The notes under the pieces were generated by a model, which was given only the letters and a program-made list of their open reading frames with translations, ran no database searches and was not told where the DNA came from. Shown one piece after another: positions 37,801-48,861 of a DNA stretch of 64,000 nucleotides; positions within the stretch are counted from its first letter, which is position 1; the number at the start of each line of letters is the position of its first letter. The DNA is from Puffinus mauretanicus (Eukaryota; Chordata; Aves; Procellariiformes; Procellariidae): positions 2,418,001-2,482,000 of the forward strand of contig JAJKFH010000385.1 of assembly GCA_023333565.1 (NCBI GenBank). Reading direction: 5' to 3'. Position numbers and translations under genes: made by a program.

Positions 37801-40800
37801 TCCCCAGCCCATGTTGAACTGTATTTATCCTTCTTTTAAAAATAACTCTGCTGGTAGATCTTTTTCAGTTGCTTTGAAAGAAGAAAGTCCTTAAAGCTTA
37901 AAATTGCTGCATTGCAACATCGCTACTCCCAGCTATTCAACATCCCATGGCATTGCACAAAACACCATGTCCGCACAGGCCTACCTTAGCGAGTGTTTCA
38001 GCCAAGCGCAACATGAGTCATCTTCTGAGCTTCAGCCGGCTGACTTGCGAGGAATTTGCAGGTGTGTGTTTGTTTGGATTACAAGGAGACTGTTTCAAGT
38101 GGAGACAGAATGTTTCATTCCTGCTCCTCACTCTCATATGCACATTATATTTGTCACTCCTGTCAACGAACATTTGTAAACTAAAAATAATGTGTTAAAT
38201 ATACGTACTATATTACAGTGCTTTAGAAGACATTGAGCCATCTCTGCTTACAACTTGAATGTTGCCTCTTGGCTGTTTCCCTCCTTCGGTAGACAGCACT
38301 CTCGCTGTGCCAGTTGGAAAGACCCATCCCTCTCCCCTCACCCCTTCTCATTTTACTCACCATTACTTTCCTAGTTAACATTCAGAGAAGAACAACATCT
38401 TCTGAAAGTCCAAATATTTTGTAGACAGCCTTGGGAAACCTGGCTTGAAACCTTTCAGGGCAAATTTGTGAGACCTCATTTTCCACCAATGGAAGTTACG
38501 TGCAAGCAAATGACAGCCTAACTGGGAGCCCCTCGGGTTAAACAAACCCCGTCTTCATTTCCAGCACAGTCTTTCTGTTTGCTCTGTGTCAATTTTGCTG
38601 AATAGCTCAGACTCTCCTGGAATAATTGTCTCATTAGGCATACAGGATACAAGTTGTAAACTGCGTTCTGTCATCTCAAGAATAAATTACACCCAAACAG
38701 CTACTGCACAGTGAGCGAGAATAGAGTCGGCACATGTATTTTGCATGACTCTTAGAACAAGCTGTATCTATATGTAATCATTACCATTCAGGTAGCAAGG
38801 TCAAGGTCAAATCTTTTGCATTACTCGATCTCTTCCAAAGGCCCCACAAAAAGGAGCACAATCATTATCCAGCATCACCTAACATTGCATCCAAATATTT
38901 TTATGAAAATCAGATCTGATTTTTCACAAGGTCTCCCCAGTGGTCTTTCACAGATGCATGTGAGACAGGCAAAAAGGTGGAACAGGCAAAGAAGGAAAAG
39001 AGTCTATAGAAAACAAGGGGAAAGAAAGGAGAAATAAGAGAGAACTATATGAATGTTAACTGAGAATTAAAAATGGGATAAATATGTAAGAATTCAAGCC
39101 AAAAAAGAAAAAGAAGTGAACAAGCACAGAATGCAAAGATTGTAAATGAAATAATATCAGATGATCATTATTATAGACAGCTGTCTTCTCTTCAGCAGAA
39201 GCGCCAAGAATCTTCAGTTCTGAAATTGTCTGACCTCAATTTGATTGTACTTTAAGCATCCAACACAGTGTCACAAGTGGAAATAGAATACACAATTATT
39301 TTCATTTTTCTTAATTAAAGCAAAATGACATTCCATTTATATTCTGTTTTCTTTTCTATTAACACTTAAAGAAGAAGATAGCCAAAATGATTGGACCTTT
39401 TTGTCCTTGAATGCATCTTTCCCTTCAAAGAAGATAATTTGCCTTTAGGTGGTTTAAGTGTTTGATTAATTAGGGACCCCAGATGTAGAAACACACAGGA
39501 TCCTCATTAGCAGAACAGAATGAGAACTAAGGAATTTAGTGATGATTTGCCTGAAATGGCAGTGCTAGCAAGTGCTTCATGGGCTGTAACAGGAGTGCTG
39601 CATCTTTAATAAATGAGTAGCATTGGTGATTTCAGGAGTCATACAGTGATATATCATTTTGCTCTGAGGCACTGGTTCCACCTATCCAATTTTCTTAATG
39701 GTTCTGATAAGCCATTAGGACCTTCTTCCCCATTCCTGCTTGTCAAAAAGTGCCACTGAGCTCCGATGGAGTTAGATCATGCACTAAGACATCGCATGGG
39801 AAGACACGCGTCTGGGCATACTCAGCTCTTCTCTCATAATGCCTAAGACAACTGTATTCTGATTCTGTGACTTGTCACCAGCTCAGTGCATATGTCACAC
39901 TGCCTTAATAGTAATGGCAACACCGGCCCATTAAAATAGACTAGAGATATTGTTACTTGCTTATTTTCTCAAGGGAAAGTGATTTTTTTTGTTTCTTTTT
40001 GACTTTTTACTTGCTTTCTTAACGCTTTTTTGGTAGGACATGTCGATTTGGGATAGCATTAATGGGTTCTTGATTCTAGCTATGCCACTGCTAATGAAGA
40101 TAGTGTTCCGATTTATTTAAAGGCATATAAAATTAAGGTTAATTTTTAAAGCCCCCTAAAATCATACTTAGATGCTGGTATAGTTTCCTGATCCTGTAAT
40201 TTGCTATATATTGGCAAACCAAAAGGCTGGGATGAAGCTCCTCCTACTTTGAAGGGTGTGCGCACTGCAAAGCTATGGTCAGAATGGTCTGGGTCTTACA
40301 AGAGCTGCCAACGAGAGCAATGTGCAGCTGCGGGGATGCTTATATGATGCTCTTCATGAGGGATTAATTGAATGAGGGCCTGTGCCCCAAAAGCCAGGCT
40401 CCTGTTGTTGGATCTATTGGCCATGAAGCTATTACGGTTAATGACAAGAGGGATTTTTCCCTCTGGCTAATATCCTTCCACCTTTCTGAGATATTCCCAA
40501 TCGAGGATGACATGTGGGAGGAGTCTGGAGGAGAAAGCTCAGAAAATCTTTATGAACAAACCAAACACTAGAAAAACACTTGCAGAAAATCATTTCTTAC
40601 AGCAGCAGATGCATAATTTAGAAATAATGATTTGCAATGCAGACTGTTCACATAGTTATGCAGAAAGAAAGAAAATTTTACAAATGAAAGGAATGAAACT
40701 CTACTACTGTGGGATTAATGGAAAACACCAAGGAGACATTAACTCTGCCTGCAAGAGGTAGCAGACACTTAGCATGCTGAAAATTATTTCTATATTATTT

Positions 40801-41351
40801 TAAAGAAGCAGCAAAAAATACTGAAAAAATAAGCAAAGGGGATTGAAGATTAGCTTTGACATGTAATATTCATAGCCAGAGAAAATAGTTATTATTATTT
40901 ATGTAGGAAACATAGACAACACAGGATTCTTGTGGACATCCAGCAATGTTGTTTAATAATGAGAGGTAATTTCAATCTTGCTCCAATCATAGACAAATTC
41001 ATCTGAAGTATTTCTAATACTCAGCTGAAAAATAATGAACAAACAACAGAATAATTTAACGCACACACATACATATACACACACAAACACTCAGCCCTGC
41101 ATCCTAACATCCAAGAACTGAAAAGGTCTCGGTTTGTGACCCCACACTCAGGCAGTATTTGGAGTTGCCCTTGGAGACAGGCTGAGCATCTTGGGGCCAC
41201 CCCGGGCCACTCCGGGCTGAGGACTCCAGCCTGCCAGTCTCCTCGTAGGCACTATGGGGCTCAGCGGGAAGGAGACCAGTGCTGGAGAGGCAAGGTTCAG
41301 CCAAGGAGTCTGGTTCGCAAGGAAGCATCAGAAAGAAGACATCTAGAATAT
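34801..41351. other. No gene recognised, 6.5 kb
   Basis: AT-rich, without a recognised gene or transposon. It contains a CA-rich microsatellite at 41061-41090, and the segment 41110-41345 is somewhat more GC-rich. Frames of up to 101 codons lack domains. Confidence 0.5.
41061..41090 (+). repeat. Imperfect (CA)n microsatellite
   Basis: About 30 bases alternate CA with occasional TA interruptions (CACACACATACATATACACACACA...). This is an ordinary dinucleotide microsatellite. Confidence 0.75.
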
Positions 41352-42078
41352 ACGCTACAGGCTTGGGCAAGAGTGGCTGGAAAGCTGCCTAGAGGAAAAG
41401 GACATGGGGTGTTGGTTGAGAGCCGGCTGAACATGAGCCAGCAGTGTGCCCAGTGGCCAAGAAGGCCAACGGCATCCTGGCCTGTATCAGAACTAGTGTG
41501 GCCAGCAGGAGCAGGGAGGTGATTGTGCCCCTGTACTCGGCACTGGTGAGGCCGCACCTCGAATCCTGTGTTCAGTTTTGGGCACCTCACTACAAGAAGG
41601 ACATGGAGGTGCTGGAGCGTGTCCAGAGGAGGGCAACGAAGCTGGTGAAGGGCCTGGAGCACAAGTCTTATGAGGAGCGGCTGAGGGAACTGGGGTGTTT
41701 AGTCTGGAGAAGAGGAGGTTGAGGGGAGACCTCATCGCGCTCTACAACTACCTGAAAGGAGGTTGTAGCGAGGTGGGGGTTGGTCTCTTCTGCCAAGTAA
41801 CAAGCGATAGGACGAGAGGAAATGGACCTCAAGTTGCGCCAAGGGAGGTTTAGATTGGACATTAGGAGAAATTTCTTTACTGAAAGAGTGGTCAGGCCTT
41901 GGAACAGGCTGCCCAGGGAAGTGGTTGAGTCACCATCTCTGGAAGTATTTAAAAGCCGTGTAGATGAGGCGCTTAGGGACATGGTGTAGTGGGTATGGTG
42001 GTGTTGGGTTGATGGTTGGACTCGATGATCTCAGAGGTCTTTTCCAACCTTAATGATCTATGATTCTATGATTCTATG
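41352..42078 (+). mobile_element. CR1 LINE copy 3, heavily 5'-truncated, plus strand
   Basis: Homology to copies 1 and 4 begins abruptly at ACGCTACAGGCTTGGG and runs to the terminal ATTCTATG octamers. It therefore contains only the last 230 or so codons of the reverse-transcriptase ORF and the 3' UTR. The frame is broken by a missing G in CCCAGTGGCC (about 41452), a missing T in ACTGGGGTGTTTAG (about 41695) and an extra A in AAATGGACCTC (about 41826). Residues for the [12 protein letters not shown] and [16 protein letters not shown] blocks are still readable. By eye it is about 95% identical to the corresponding part of copy 4, which follows in the same orientation about 0.8 kb downstream. 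Confidence 0.95.
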
Positions 42079-42881
42079 TTTGGGTCACTGTGTTTTCATG
42101 TCCATACCCTTTTTTTTTTCTTAAAGAATTTGGAGTTGAAAATTGATTCTTGACCAAAAAACATTTATGTTATTCCTTTCTTTTTTACTTTCTGGGCGAG
42201 TGGACGTGATGCATACTTCAGCACTCAGGTAAGCAAAGAGATGGCAAAGGGGAAAAAACTGGGGGCTGGATGAATTGCTGTGGGACAGGTGAGTAGTACC
42301 TGAAATCATGTTTCCCACTCTGAAGTGGAAACATTCAATGACAAGCACGCTGAGGACAGCAGAGAAATGTGGAGAGATCAGAGAACTACCAATAGCTAAA
42401 TATATCTATCTTCTGTATGTCATGTATGTCAAATCCACCGTTGCTGCTCCCAGGGAGGGTCTGAATCATCATTTCTAACTTTGGGGTTTTATTAAATGCA
42501 TTCTTTAATGCAGTTTAAGCCAACAATGAAAATTATTGAACATCTGAAATGAAAATTTGAGAAGGCACAGTTCATGGGTAAAGACTCTCCCTACTGCACC
42601 CGTGCTGGCCCTTCGGCAAGCTGCCGAGAGTGAAGCCCTTCTGAAAATCAGGTCACTTTGTTGGGTGCTTGAAATAAAGTTTTCCTTAGAAAGCTTCATT
42701 ACACACCTAAGTTCATGCTAGATGCCTAAATGTCCTTCCTCTGTAAGGACTCACTGCCAACATGCAGGAAATGTGAGAAGGATTCAGGCCACTTTTTACT
42801 AGGTTGGTATCTGTATCACAAAAATCAGGATCAAAGTTGATCCTTTGATTTGCTCAGAGCTTCCTGAGTATGAATTAAAAC
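42079..42881. other. Spacer between two CR1 copies
   Basis: About 800 bases with no recognised gene or repeat. The sequence is AT-rich and unlike the CR1 copies on either side. Confidence 0.5.
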
Positions 42882-45032
42882 GACTGCTCAGGACACTGGT
42901 CGAGAGGGTCCCTTGGGAGACAGTCCTGAAGGGCAAAGGGGTCCAGGAAGGCTGGACGTTCTTCAGGAAGGAAGTCTTAAAGGCGCAGGAGCGGGCTGTC
43001 CCCATGTGCAGCAAGAAGAACGGGCGGGGAAGGCGACCGGCCTGGCTGAACGGGGAGCTCTGGCTGGGACTCAGGAAAAAAAGGAGAGTTTGTCACCTGT
43101 GGAAGAAGGGGCAGCCAACTCAAGAAGAGTACAGGGATCTCGTTAAGTCGTGCAGAGAGGAAATTAGAAAGGCAAAAGCCCAGCTAGAACTCAACCTGGC
43201 CACTGTCGTGAGAGACAATAAAAAATGCTTTTACAAGTATATTAATGACAAAAGGAGAGCCAAGGAGAATCTCCATCCTTTATTGGATGCGGGGGGGGAA
43301 CGTTGCCACCGAGGACGAGGATAAGGCTGAGGTACTTAACGCCTTCTTTGCCTCAGTCTTTAATAGTCAGAGCAGTTATCCTCAGGGTACTCAGCCCCCT
43401 GAGCTGGAAGACAAGGACGGCGAGCAGGATAAACCCCCCATAATCCAAGAGGAAGCAGTTAATGACCTGCTACGCCACCTGGACGCTCACAAGTCTATGG
43501 GGCCGGATGGGATCCACCCGAGGGTACTGAGGGAGCTGGCGGAGGAGCTTGCCAAGCCGCTCTCCATCATTTACCAGCAGTCCTGGTTAACAGGGGAGGT
43601 CCCGGACGACTGGAGGCTTGCCAATGTGACGCCCATCTATAAGAAGGGCTGGAAGGAGGATCCGGGGAACTACAGGCCGGTCAGCCTGACCTCGGTGCTG
43701 GGGAAGATCATGGAGCGGTTTGTTTTGAGGGCGCTCACGAGCCATGTCCGGGACAAGCAGGGGATCAGGCCCAGCCAGCACCGGGTTCATGGAAGGCAGG
43801 TCCTGCTTGACCAACCTGATCTCCTTCTATGACCAGGGGACCCGCCTGTGGATGAGGGAAAGGCTGTGGATGTGGTCTACCTGGACTTCAGTAAAGCCTT
43901 TGACACTGTCTCCCACGGCATTCTCCTAGAGAAGCTGGCGGCTCACGGCCTAGACAGATACACTCTTCGCTGGGTAAAAAACTGGCTGGACGGCCGAGCC
44001 CAGAGAGTTGTGGTGAACGGAGTTAAATCCAGCTGGCGGCCGGTCACGAGCGGTGTTCCCCAGGGCTCAGTACTGGGGCCGGTCCTGTTCAATATCTTTA
44101 TCAATGATCTGGACGAGGGGATCGAGTTCTCCCTCAGTCAGTTTGCAGATGACACCAAGTTGGGCGGGAGTGTTGATCTGCTGGAGGGTAGGAAGGCTCT
44201 GCAGAGGGACCTGGACAGGCTGGATCGATGGGCCGAGGCCAATGTATGAGGTTCAACAAGGCCAAGTGCCGGGTCCTGCACTTCGGCCACAACAACCCCA
44301 GGCAACGCTACAGGCTTGGGGAAGAGTGGCTGGAAAGCTGCCCAGAGGAAAAGGACCTGGGGTGCTGGTTGACAGCCGGCTGAACATGAGCCGGCAGTGT
44401 GCCCAGGTGGCCAAGAAGGCCAACGGCATCCTGGCCTGTATCAGAAATAGTGTGGCCAGCAGGAGCAGGGAGGTGATCATGCCCCTGTACTCGGCACTGG
44501 TGAGGCCGCACCTCGAATACTGTGTTCAGTTCTGGGCCCCTCACTACAAGAAGGACATGGAGGTGCTGGAGCGTGTCCAGAGGAGGCAACGAAGCTGGTG
44601 AAGGGCCTGGAGCACAAGTCTTATGAGGAGCGGCTGAGGGAACTGGGGTTGTTTAGTGTGGAGAAGAGGAGGCTGAGGGGAGACCTCATCGCGCTCTACA
44701 ACTACCTGAAAGGAGGTTGTAGCGAGGTGGGTGCTGGTCTCTTCTCCCAAGTAACCAGCGATAGGACGAGAGGAAATGGCCTCAAGTTGCGCCAGGGGAG
44801 GTTTAGATTGGACATTAGGAGAAATTTCTTTACTGAAAGAGTGGTCAGGCCTTGGAACAGGCTGCCCAGGGAAGTGGTTGAGTCACCATCCCTGGAGGTA
44901 TTTAAAAGACATGTAGATGAGGCGCTTAGGGACATGGTTTAGTGGTCATGCTGGTGTTGGGTTGATGGTTGGACTCGATGATCTTAGAGGTCTTTTCTAA
45001 CCTTAATGATTCTATGATTCTATGATTCTATG
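42882..45032 (+). mobile_element. CR1 LINE copy 4, 5'-truncated, plus strand
   Basis: It extends from the endonuclease-reverse transcriptase linker (GACTGCTCAGG...GTCCCTTGGGAGAC) to three ATTCTATG octamers at 45009-45032, about 2.15 kb. Its 5' end lies within about 50 bp of the point where copy 1 changes from endonuclease to reverse-transcriptase sequence. It is colinear with copy 1 in the opposite orientation. The two flanks show no clear target duplication, which is usual for CR1. Confidence 0.95.
42884..44942 (+). pseudogene. CR1 copy 4 reverse transcriptase, multiply frameshifted
   Basis: The reading frame spans the whole reverse transcriptase, with the YLDFSKAFD motif-A box, GVPQGSVLG and an intact FADD catalytic box (about 44139-44150). 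Compared with copy 1, at least six single-base indels break it: an extra G in the run at 43291-43299; an extra C in AGCACCGGG near 43785; a missing A in CGCCTGTGGATG near 43849; a missing C in GCCAATGTATG near 44242; a missing G in ACCTGGGGTGC near 44355; and a missing G in AGGAGGCAACG near 44585. It keeps the C-terminal [20 protein letters not shown] segment that copy 1 has lost. It cannot make an active protein. Confidence 0.92.
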
Positions 45033-45989
45033 ACTACTCCATCTGAAACCATTTGTTACTATAGAAAGTTATAGACCCCAAAACAGAAAAAAAAAGTGTG
45101 AGGATGAATAATGAATTGAGTTTATAAAAGCTCTAGGGAAATTCTAATAGAAAATACATGGCATTTTATCATGAAAATCCTAGATGATGGCATTTAATGC
45201 CAAACAAAACCAACATTTATGTTAAAGCCTGAGAAAATGAGGACTTAGTAAGCAATCAGTGCCCAATTTCCTTTTGTCATATGTGCTACAAAATATTACT
45301 GAAATATTTTAAATTAGAGACTGACTGTCCTAAAACAGGCTTGTAGCAGCTGCAGGGCTAGGAAAGTTCTGTAAAATCAGTGAAATTTTGACTTTAAAAA
45401 ATAAAGGTGCAATGCTATGGTTAAACCAGAATGCCTTTGGGAAAATCACTATAGTAAAGAAAGAACTACAAGTATAGTATAAGGGACTTCTTATGAAAAT
45501 GTAGCTTTTGTCAGCAATGTGGATTATAGTCTTTACAAAAAAACAGTTGAAATAACTAATAGTGCAAATTGTATATGATCATATAATTCTTGAATTTCCC
45601 AACATCAGTTGATTGGAAACTGCTAGCAATACAGGTCTGAACAGGGTGGAATAGTGATTTATTTACTAAAAGGTCAATAAATCAACAGGAAGCGGTGGTG
45701 ATTTGGACTCAGTGGGTGTGAAGCTCTTGCAGAAAAAATGTCTTTAAAAATAACTATGGATAGGTTGAGTTCTTCATGTTAAATTGCAATATGAACAAAT
45801 GTAAATCCGTAATTAAGTTAGAGTATTAGGGCTTCCAATTTCCATGATGGAAACAAAACTTAGACCATTTACTGTAATAAAATCCAGGATGTAGGAAATT
45901 CCTATCCCAGACCATTAAAAGAACTGGAATGTGAAATGGCAAGTCCAGTAGGAGGGACTTAGTGAAAGTGTAAATGTTGTCTGGAAGGT
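45033..45989. other. No gene recognised
   Basis: AT-rich stretch between CR1 copy 4 and the older LINE relic. Its last few hundred bases might already belong to that relic, but I could not see aligned blocks before about 45990. Confidence 0.4.
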
Positions 45990-46859
45990 TGTAAATGCAG
46001 TCCCTAACTTCAGAGAAGGAAGAAAATGTGATTCTGGGCAACACTTGGCCTTTTAATGTGACTTTGACTCTCTGCAAAATTTTAGAACAGATTTTGGAGG
46101 AGCACATAAGTAAAACAGAGAGGCAATACAAAGTAGACTAAATTGCGGCATGGTTTTATCAAAGATAGCTCATAACAGACTAATCTAATTTCTTCTTTTT
46201 ATAAAATCATTGATTTCCCACACAAAGATAATGCAGCAGATATAATCTAGATAGATTTACATTAAGCATTTCTTACAACACTTTATAGGAAATTATTATT
46301 TAAGTTGAAGATATTAGGGATTAATGTGAAGTGGTAGAGAGCTGTTTAAGGAAAAATTGGCCCTAAGTCATACTTAAAAAAGAGTATACTTAAAAAAGAG
46401 GTTACTGCCTCAATGATCAGTATTGGGACCTATGCTGTTTAATATATTAGTGGCCAAGGAGGCAGAATCAAATTATTTGCTAAAGGAATTTGCAGATGAT
46501 ACAAAGTTGAGAGATATTATCAACACCAAGAAAGTAGTGGGTCATAAGAAAAACTTTTTACACAAGACACTGAAATACTTTGTTTGGAATATCATGTTCT
46601 GTTCTACTCACCTATGTTCCAGAAAAACAAACCTAAGTTGGAATAAGAACACAGAAGGCTTTGGAAAATGGAGCATCCATTTGATGAGGAAAAATGAAAA
46701 GATCATGGTTTATTTCACTTAGGTAAATGAAGGTTCAAAGGGGATTGACTGTTCCTCATATTCAGGGGAAATTGTTAAAAAGGGAGAAGAACCATTTAGG
46801 TGAAATCATAATACTGGCCTAAGACCAAATGCTATAAATCAATAATGAGTATTTATTAG
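45990..46859 (+). mobile_element. Ancient CR1-clade LINE relic, interrupted by an LTR element
   Basis: Translation across stops gives blocks of a CR1-type reverse transcriptase in the right order. These are CKILEQILEEHI (about 46070-46105), a decayed QHGF-like and TNL-like region (46140-46200), a degenerate YLDFSKAF region (about 46240-46270), then a readable GPMLFNI and FADDTKL box (46424-46510). The remainder, to 46859, corresponds loosely to the C-terminal domain. The relic then resumes after the LTR element at about 49444-49560. It is far more diverged and AT-rich than copies 1-4. The catalytic FADD box happens to survive inside a 99-codon open frame (46423-46722) that is otherwise not a gene. 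Confidence 0.7.
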
Positions 46860-46864
46860 TGTAG
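46860..46864 (+). repeat. Left target-site duplication TGTAG
   Basis: TGTAG immediately precedes the 5' LTR, and the same pentamer follows the 3' LTR at 49439-49443. A perfect 5-bp duplication shows this is one insertion event that has not recombined. Confidence 0.9.
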
Positions 46865-47104
46865 TGTCCTGGTTTTGGCTGGGATGGAGTTGATTTTCTT
46901 CCTATTAACTGGTATAGTGCTGTGTTTTGGATGTAGCGTGAGAATAACGTTGATGGCACACTGATGTTTTGGTTGTTGCTAGGTATTGTTTACGCTAGTC
47001 AAGGACTTTTCGTCTTCCCGTGCCCTGCCAGATGTGCAGGGGGCTGGGAGGAAGCGTGGCCAGGACGGCTGGCCCAGCTGGCCAATAGGCTATTCCATAC
47101 CATA

Positions 47105-47112
47105 TGACGTCA
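47105..47112. promoter_or_regulatory. CRE-type palindrome TGACGTCA in 5' LTR U3
   Basis: A perfect TGACGTCA, the consensus site for CREB/ATF factors, lies about 10 bases upstream of the TATA-like box. It is unchanged in the 3' LTR at 49102-49109. The solo LTR has TGATGTCA at the equivalent place, so the element family probably used this site. Confidence 0.6.
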
Positions 47113-47307
47113 TGCTCAGCATATAGAGCTGGGGGAAGAAGAAGGAGGGGGGGGTGTTCGGAGTGATGGCGTTTGTCTTCCCAAGTCACTGTTACGCGTG
47201 ATGGAGCCCTGCTTTCCTGGCGATGGCTGAACACCTGCCTGCCGATGGGAAGTGGTGAATGAATTCCTTGTTCTGCTTTGCTTGTGTGCGCGGCTTTTGC
47301 TTTCCCT

Positions 47308-47313
47308 ATTAAA
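47308..47313 (+). terminator. Polyadenylation-type signal ATTAAA in 5' LTR
   Basis: ATTAAA lies downstream of the TATA-like box and upstream of a CTGTCTTT/TCTCACCCC stretch, as expected at the R/U5 side. The 3' LTR copy is at 49305-49310, where it would end the element transcript. Confidence 0.55.
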
Positions 47314-47447
47314 CTGTCTTTATCTCACCCCACGAGTTTTTCTCACTTTTACCCTTCTGATTCTCTCCCCCATCCCACCCGGCGGGGGGTGAGTGAGCGG
47401 CTGCGTGGTATTTGGCTGCTGCCAGGTTAAACCCCAACAGTCCTTTT

Positions 47448-47465
47448 TGGCGCCCAACGTGGGGC
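47448..47465 (+). other. Primer binding site, tRNA-Lys type
   Basis: TGGCGCCCAACGTGGGGC begins 8 bases after the 5' LTR. The 18-mer is complementary to the 3' end of a lysine tRNA of the Lys1,2 type and is the primer site known from several betaretroviruses and class II endogenous retroviruses. Its intact state supports this being a genuine retroelement and gives its orientation (plus). Confidence 0.8.
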
Positions 47466-47800
47466 TCGAAGGGTTCGAGATAATGACAGGTTTGATTGGA
47501 ACGTGCTAGATCGAATTTATAGCTGTTACTGCTGTTTAGCTATTAATTCGCAGGCTCTTGTGCTTGCCATGGGGCTTGCTTGCCTTAATGTGTGTTAGAG
47601 TCTTGTGCTCGTTAGTGGCTGCTTTTTTGCTCTCGCTGCTTGCTGTACTGCTGCACTGCTGATCGTCTTACTGTGCTGTGCCTGGGAACGTTCTGATAAC
47701 AGCAATGGGGATGCGCCTGGGCTGGCAGATGGCCAGGGCATCGCTGCTGCTTCTGTGCTGCTGTGCTGGACAGGCTGGAACTGCAGCGTGAACTCGAATC

Positions 47801-48372
47801 GAAGGGACTGTGACCTGTGGCTGAGTCCATGCGGGACAGGACACCCCGAGGCGTCTGTGACTGTGGATAAGCCCATGCCCAAGCAGGTACATCTCGAAGC
47901 GTCTGTGGCCGTGGTTATGTCTGTGCCACAGCAGGTATACCTCTGAAGGGATTGTGGCCTAAGGATAAGTCCACGCTGGAGAAGGTACACCTCGAAGCAT
48001 CTATGGCTGTGGATAAATCCATGCTACAGCAGGTACACCTTGAAGTGTCAGTGGCTGTGCATGAGGCCATGCTGGAGCACCTCAAAGCGTGTGGCCGTGG
48101 ATAAGCGCATGACAGGGGAGGTACACCCCTGGGGAGATTGCAGCCATGGGTAAGGCCGTGTTGGAGCAGGTTTACTTCTGAAGGGACTGTGGCTGTGGGT
48201 AAGGCCACGCTGGGACCGGTGCACCTCGAAGCGACTGTGGCTGTGGACAAGTCTGTGCCGCAGCAGGTATACCCCTGGAGAGACTGTGGCTCATAGGTAA
48301 GGCTCCACTTGGAGCAGGTACACCCCTAAGAGACTGCAGTCTGTGGATAAGTCCAAGCCGGAGCAGGGGCAA
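47801..48372 (+). repeat. Tandem array, about 12 copies of a 47-49 bp unit
   Basis: Units begin GAAGCGNCTGTGGCTGTGG and end GAGCAGGTACACCTC-like. Starts seen at 47801, 47848, 47896, 47945, 47994, 48042, 48084, about 48133, 48180, 48228, about 48277 and about 48327. Most units are 47-49 bp; one is 42. Units are 70-90% alike by eye. There are no unique spacers, so this is not CRISPR-like. Where units are exactly 48 bp (47848-47895 and 47994-48041) they read as 16-codon periods without a stop, but neighbouring units of 49 or 42 bp shift the frame. Arrays like this are known inside some avian LTR elements; a function is not known to me. Confidence 0.85.
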
Positions 48373-48848
48373 GGGGAGGAGTTCATTGCAATGTTAAACC
48401 CTATGGTCTGGCCCAAAGGGACCAGGGGTGGAGATTGTAATGGATATACCTTTAAATTGTTGTAACCCATGATTTGAGTTGCATGTTGTAGGATTTACTA
48501 TAGTAGGAACCACCTGAACCAATGGAGGACAAGCTTTACAAGAAGCAGCGCGAGTGCAGCAGTGACCCGACCTGAGCCGGCTTTGGTGCCCAGTAACTCC
48601 ACGCAACACACCGCCTCTGCTGACCTGAGTGACCACCATAACAGATGGAGTCCAAAGTCATGGACTAAATGAATGCAGTGGACATTTTGTGTACATTTAT
48701 GGATATTTTATGGACATTTTACAGGGGTGGTCCATAGACTAAGGGAATGATATCTGTGTATTATATCAAAAGATGGGAAGGGGGATGGTGGGTAATGAGA
48801 ATGTATTGGATAGTGTGGGACCTGAGCATGATGTAAATGGTATGGAAT

Positions 48849-48858
48849 AAGGGGTGGA
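48849..48858 (+). other. Polypurine tract
   Basis: AAGGGGTGGA lies three bases upstream of the 3' LTR. It is the purine-rich primer for plus-strand DNA synthesis in LTR retroelements, with one T interruption. Confidence 0.75.
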
Positions 48859-48861
48859 TAC

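Larger units (their letters stand above)
46865..47439 (+). mobile_element. 5' LTR
   Basis: It starts TGTCCTGG and ends CCCCAACA. In order it contains the palindromic TGACGTCA site, a TATA-like box weakened to ATATAGAG (47121-47128), a G-rich run near 47147-47155 and a polyadenylation-type ATTAAA (47308-47313) followed by CTGTCTTTATCTC. These define the expected U3-R-U5 layout. It is colinear with the 3' LTR. Confidence 0.93.

Noticed and set aside
46423..46722. 99-codon frame containing FADDTKL as a gene
   Set aside because: Fragment of an ancient LINE. Flanking blocks of the same protein lie in other frames with stops.
47448..47480. tRNA-like sequence near GGGGCTCGAAGGGTTCGAG
   Set aside because: It is the primer binding site complementary to a tRNA end, not a tRNA gene. 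There is no cloverleaf around it.
47605..47946. 113-codon plus-strand frame with a hydrophobic start as an element-encoded protein
   Set aside because: No in-frame ATG near the start, and the frame is lost two to three repeat units later. Kept only as an observation about the repeat period.
47595..48250. Minus-strand frames of 111-131 codons across the LTR element interior
   Set aside because: They run against the element's orientation and are kept open by the 48-bp repeats. They have Thr/Ser/Cys-rich low-complexity composition and no domain.
47801..48372. CRISPR-like array
   Set aside because: Units are directly abutting with no unique spacers, in a vertebrate LTR element.
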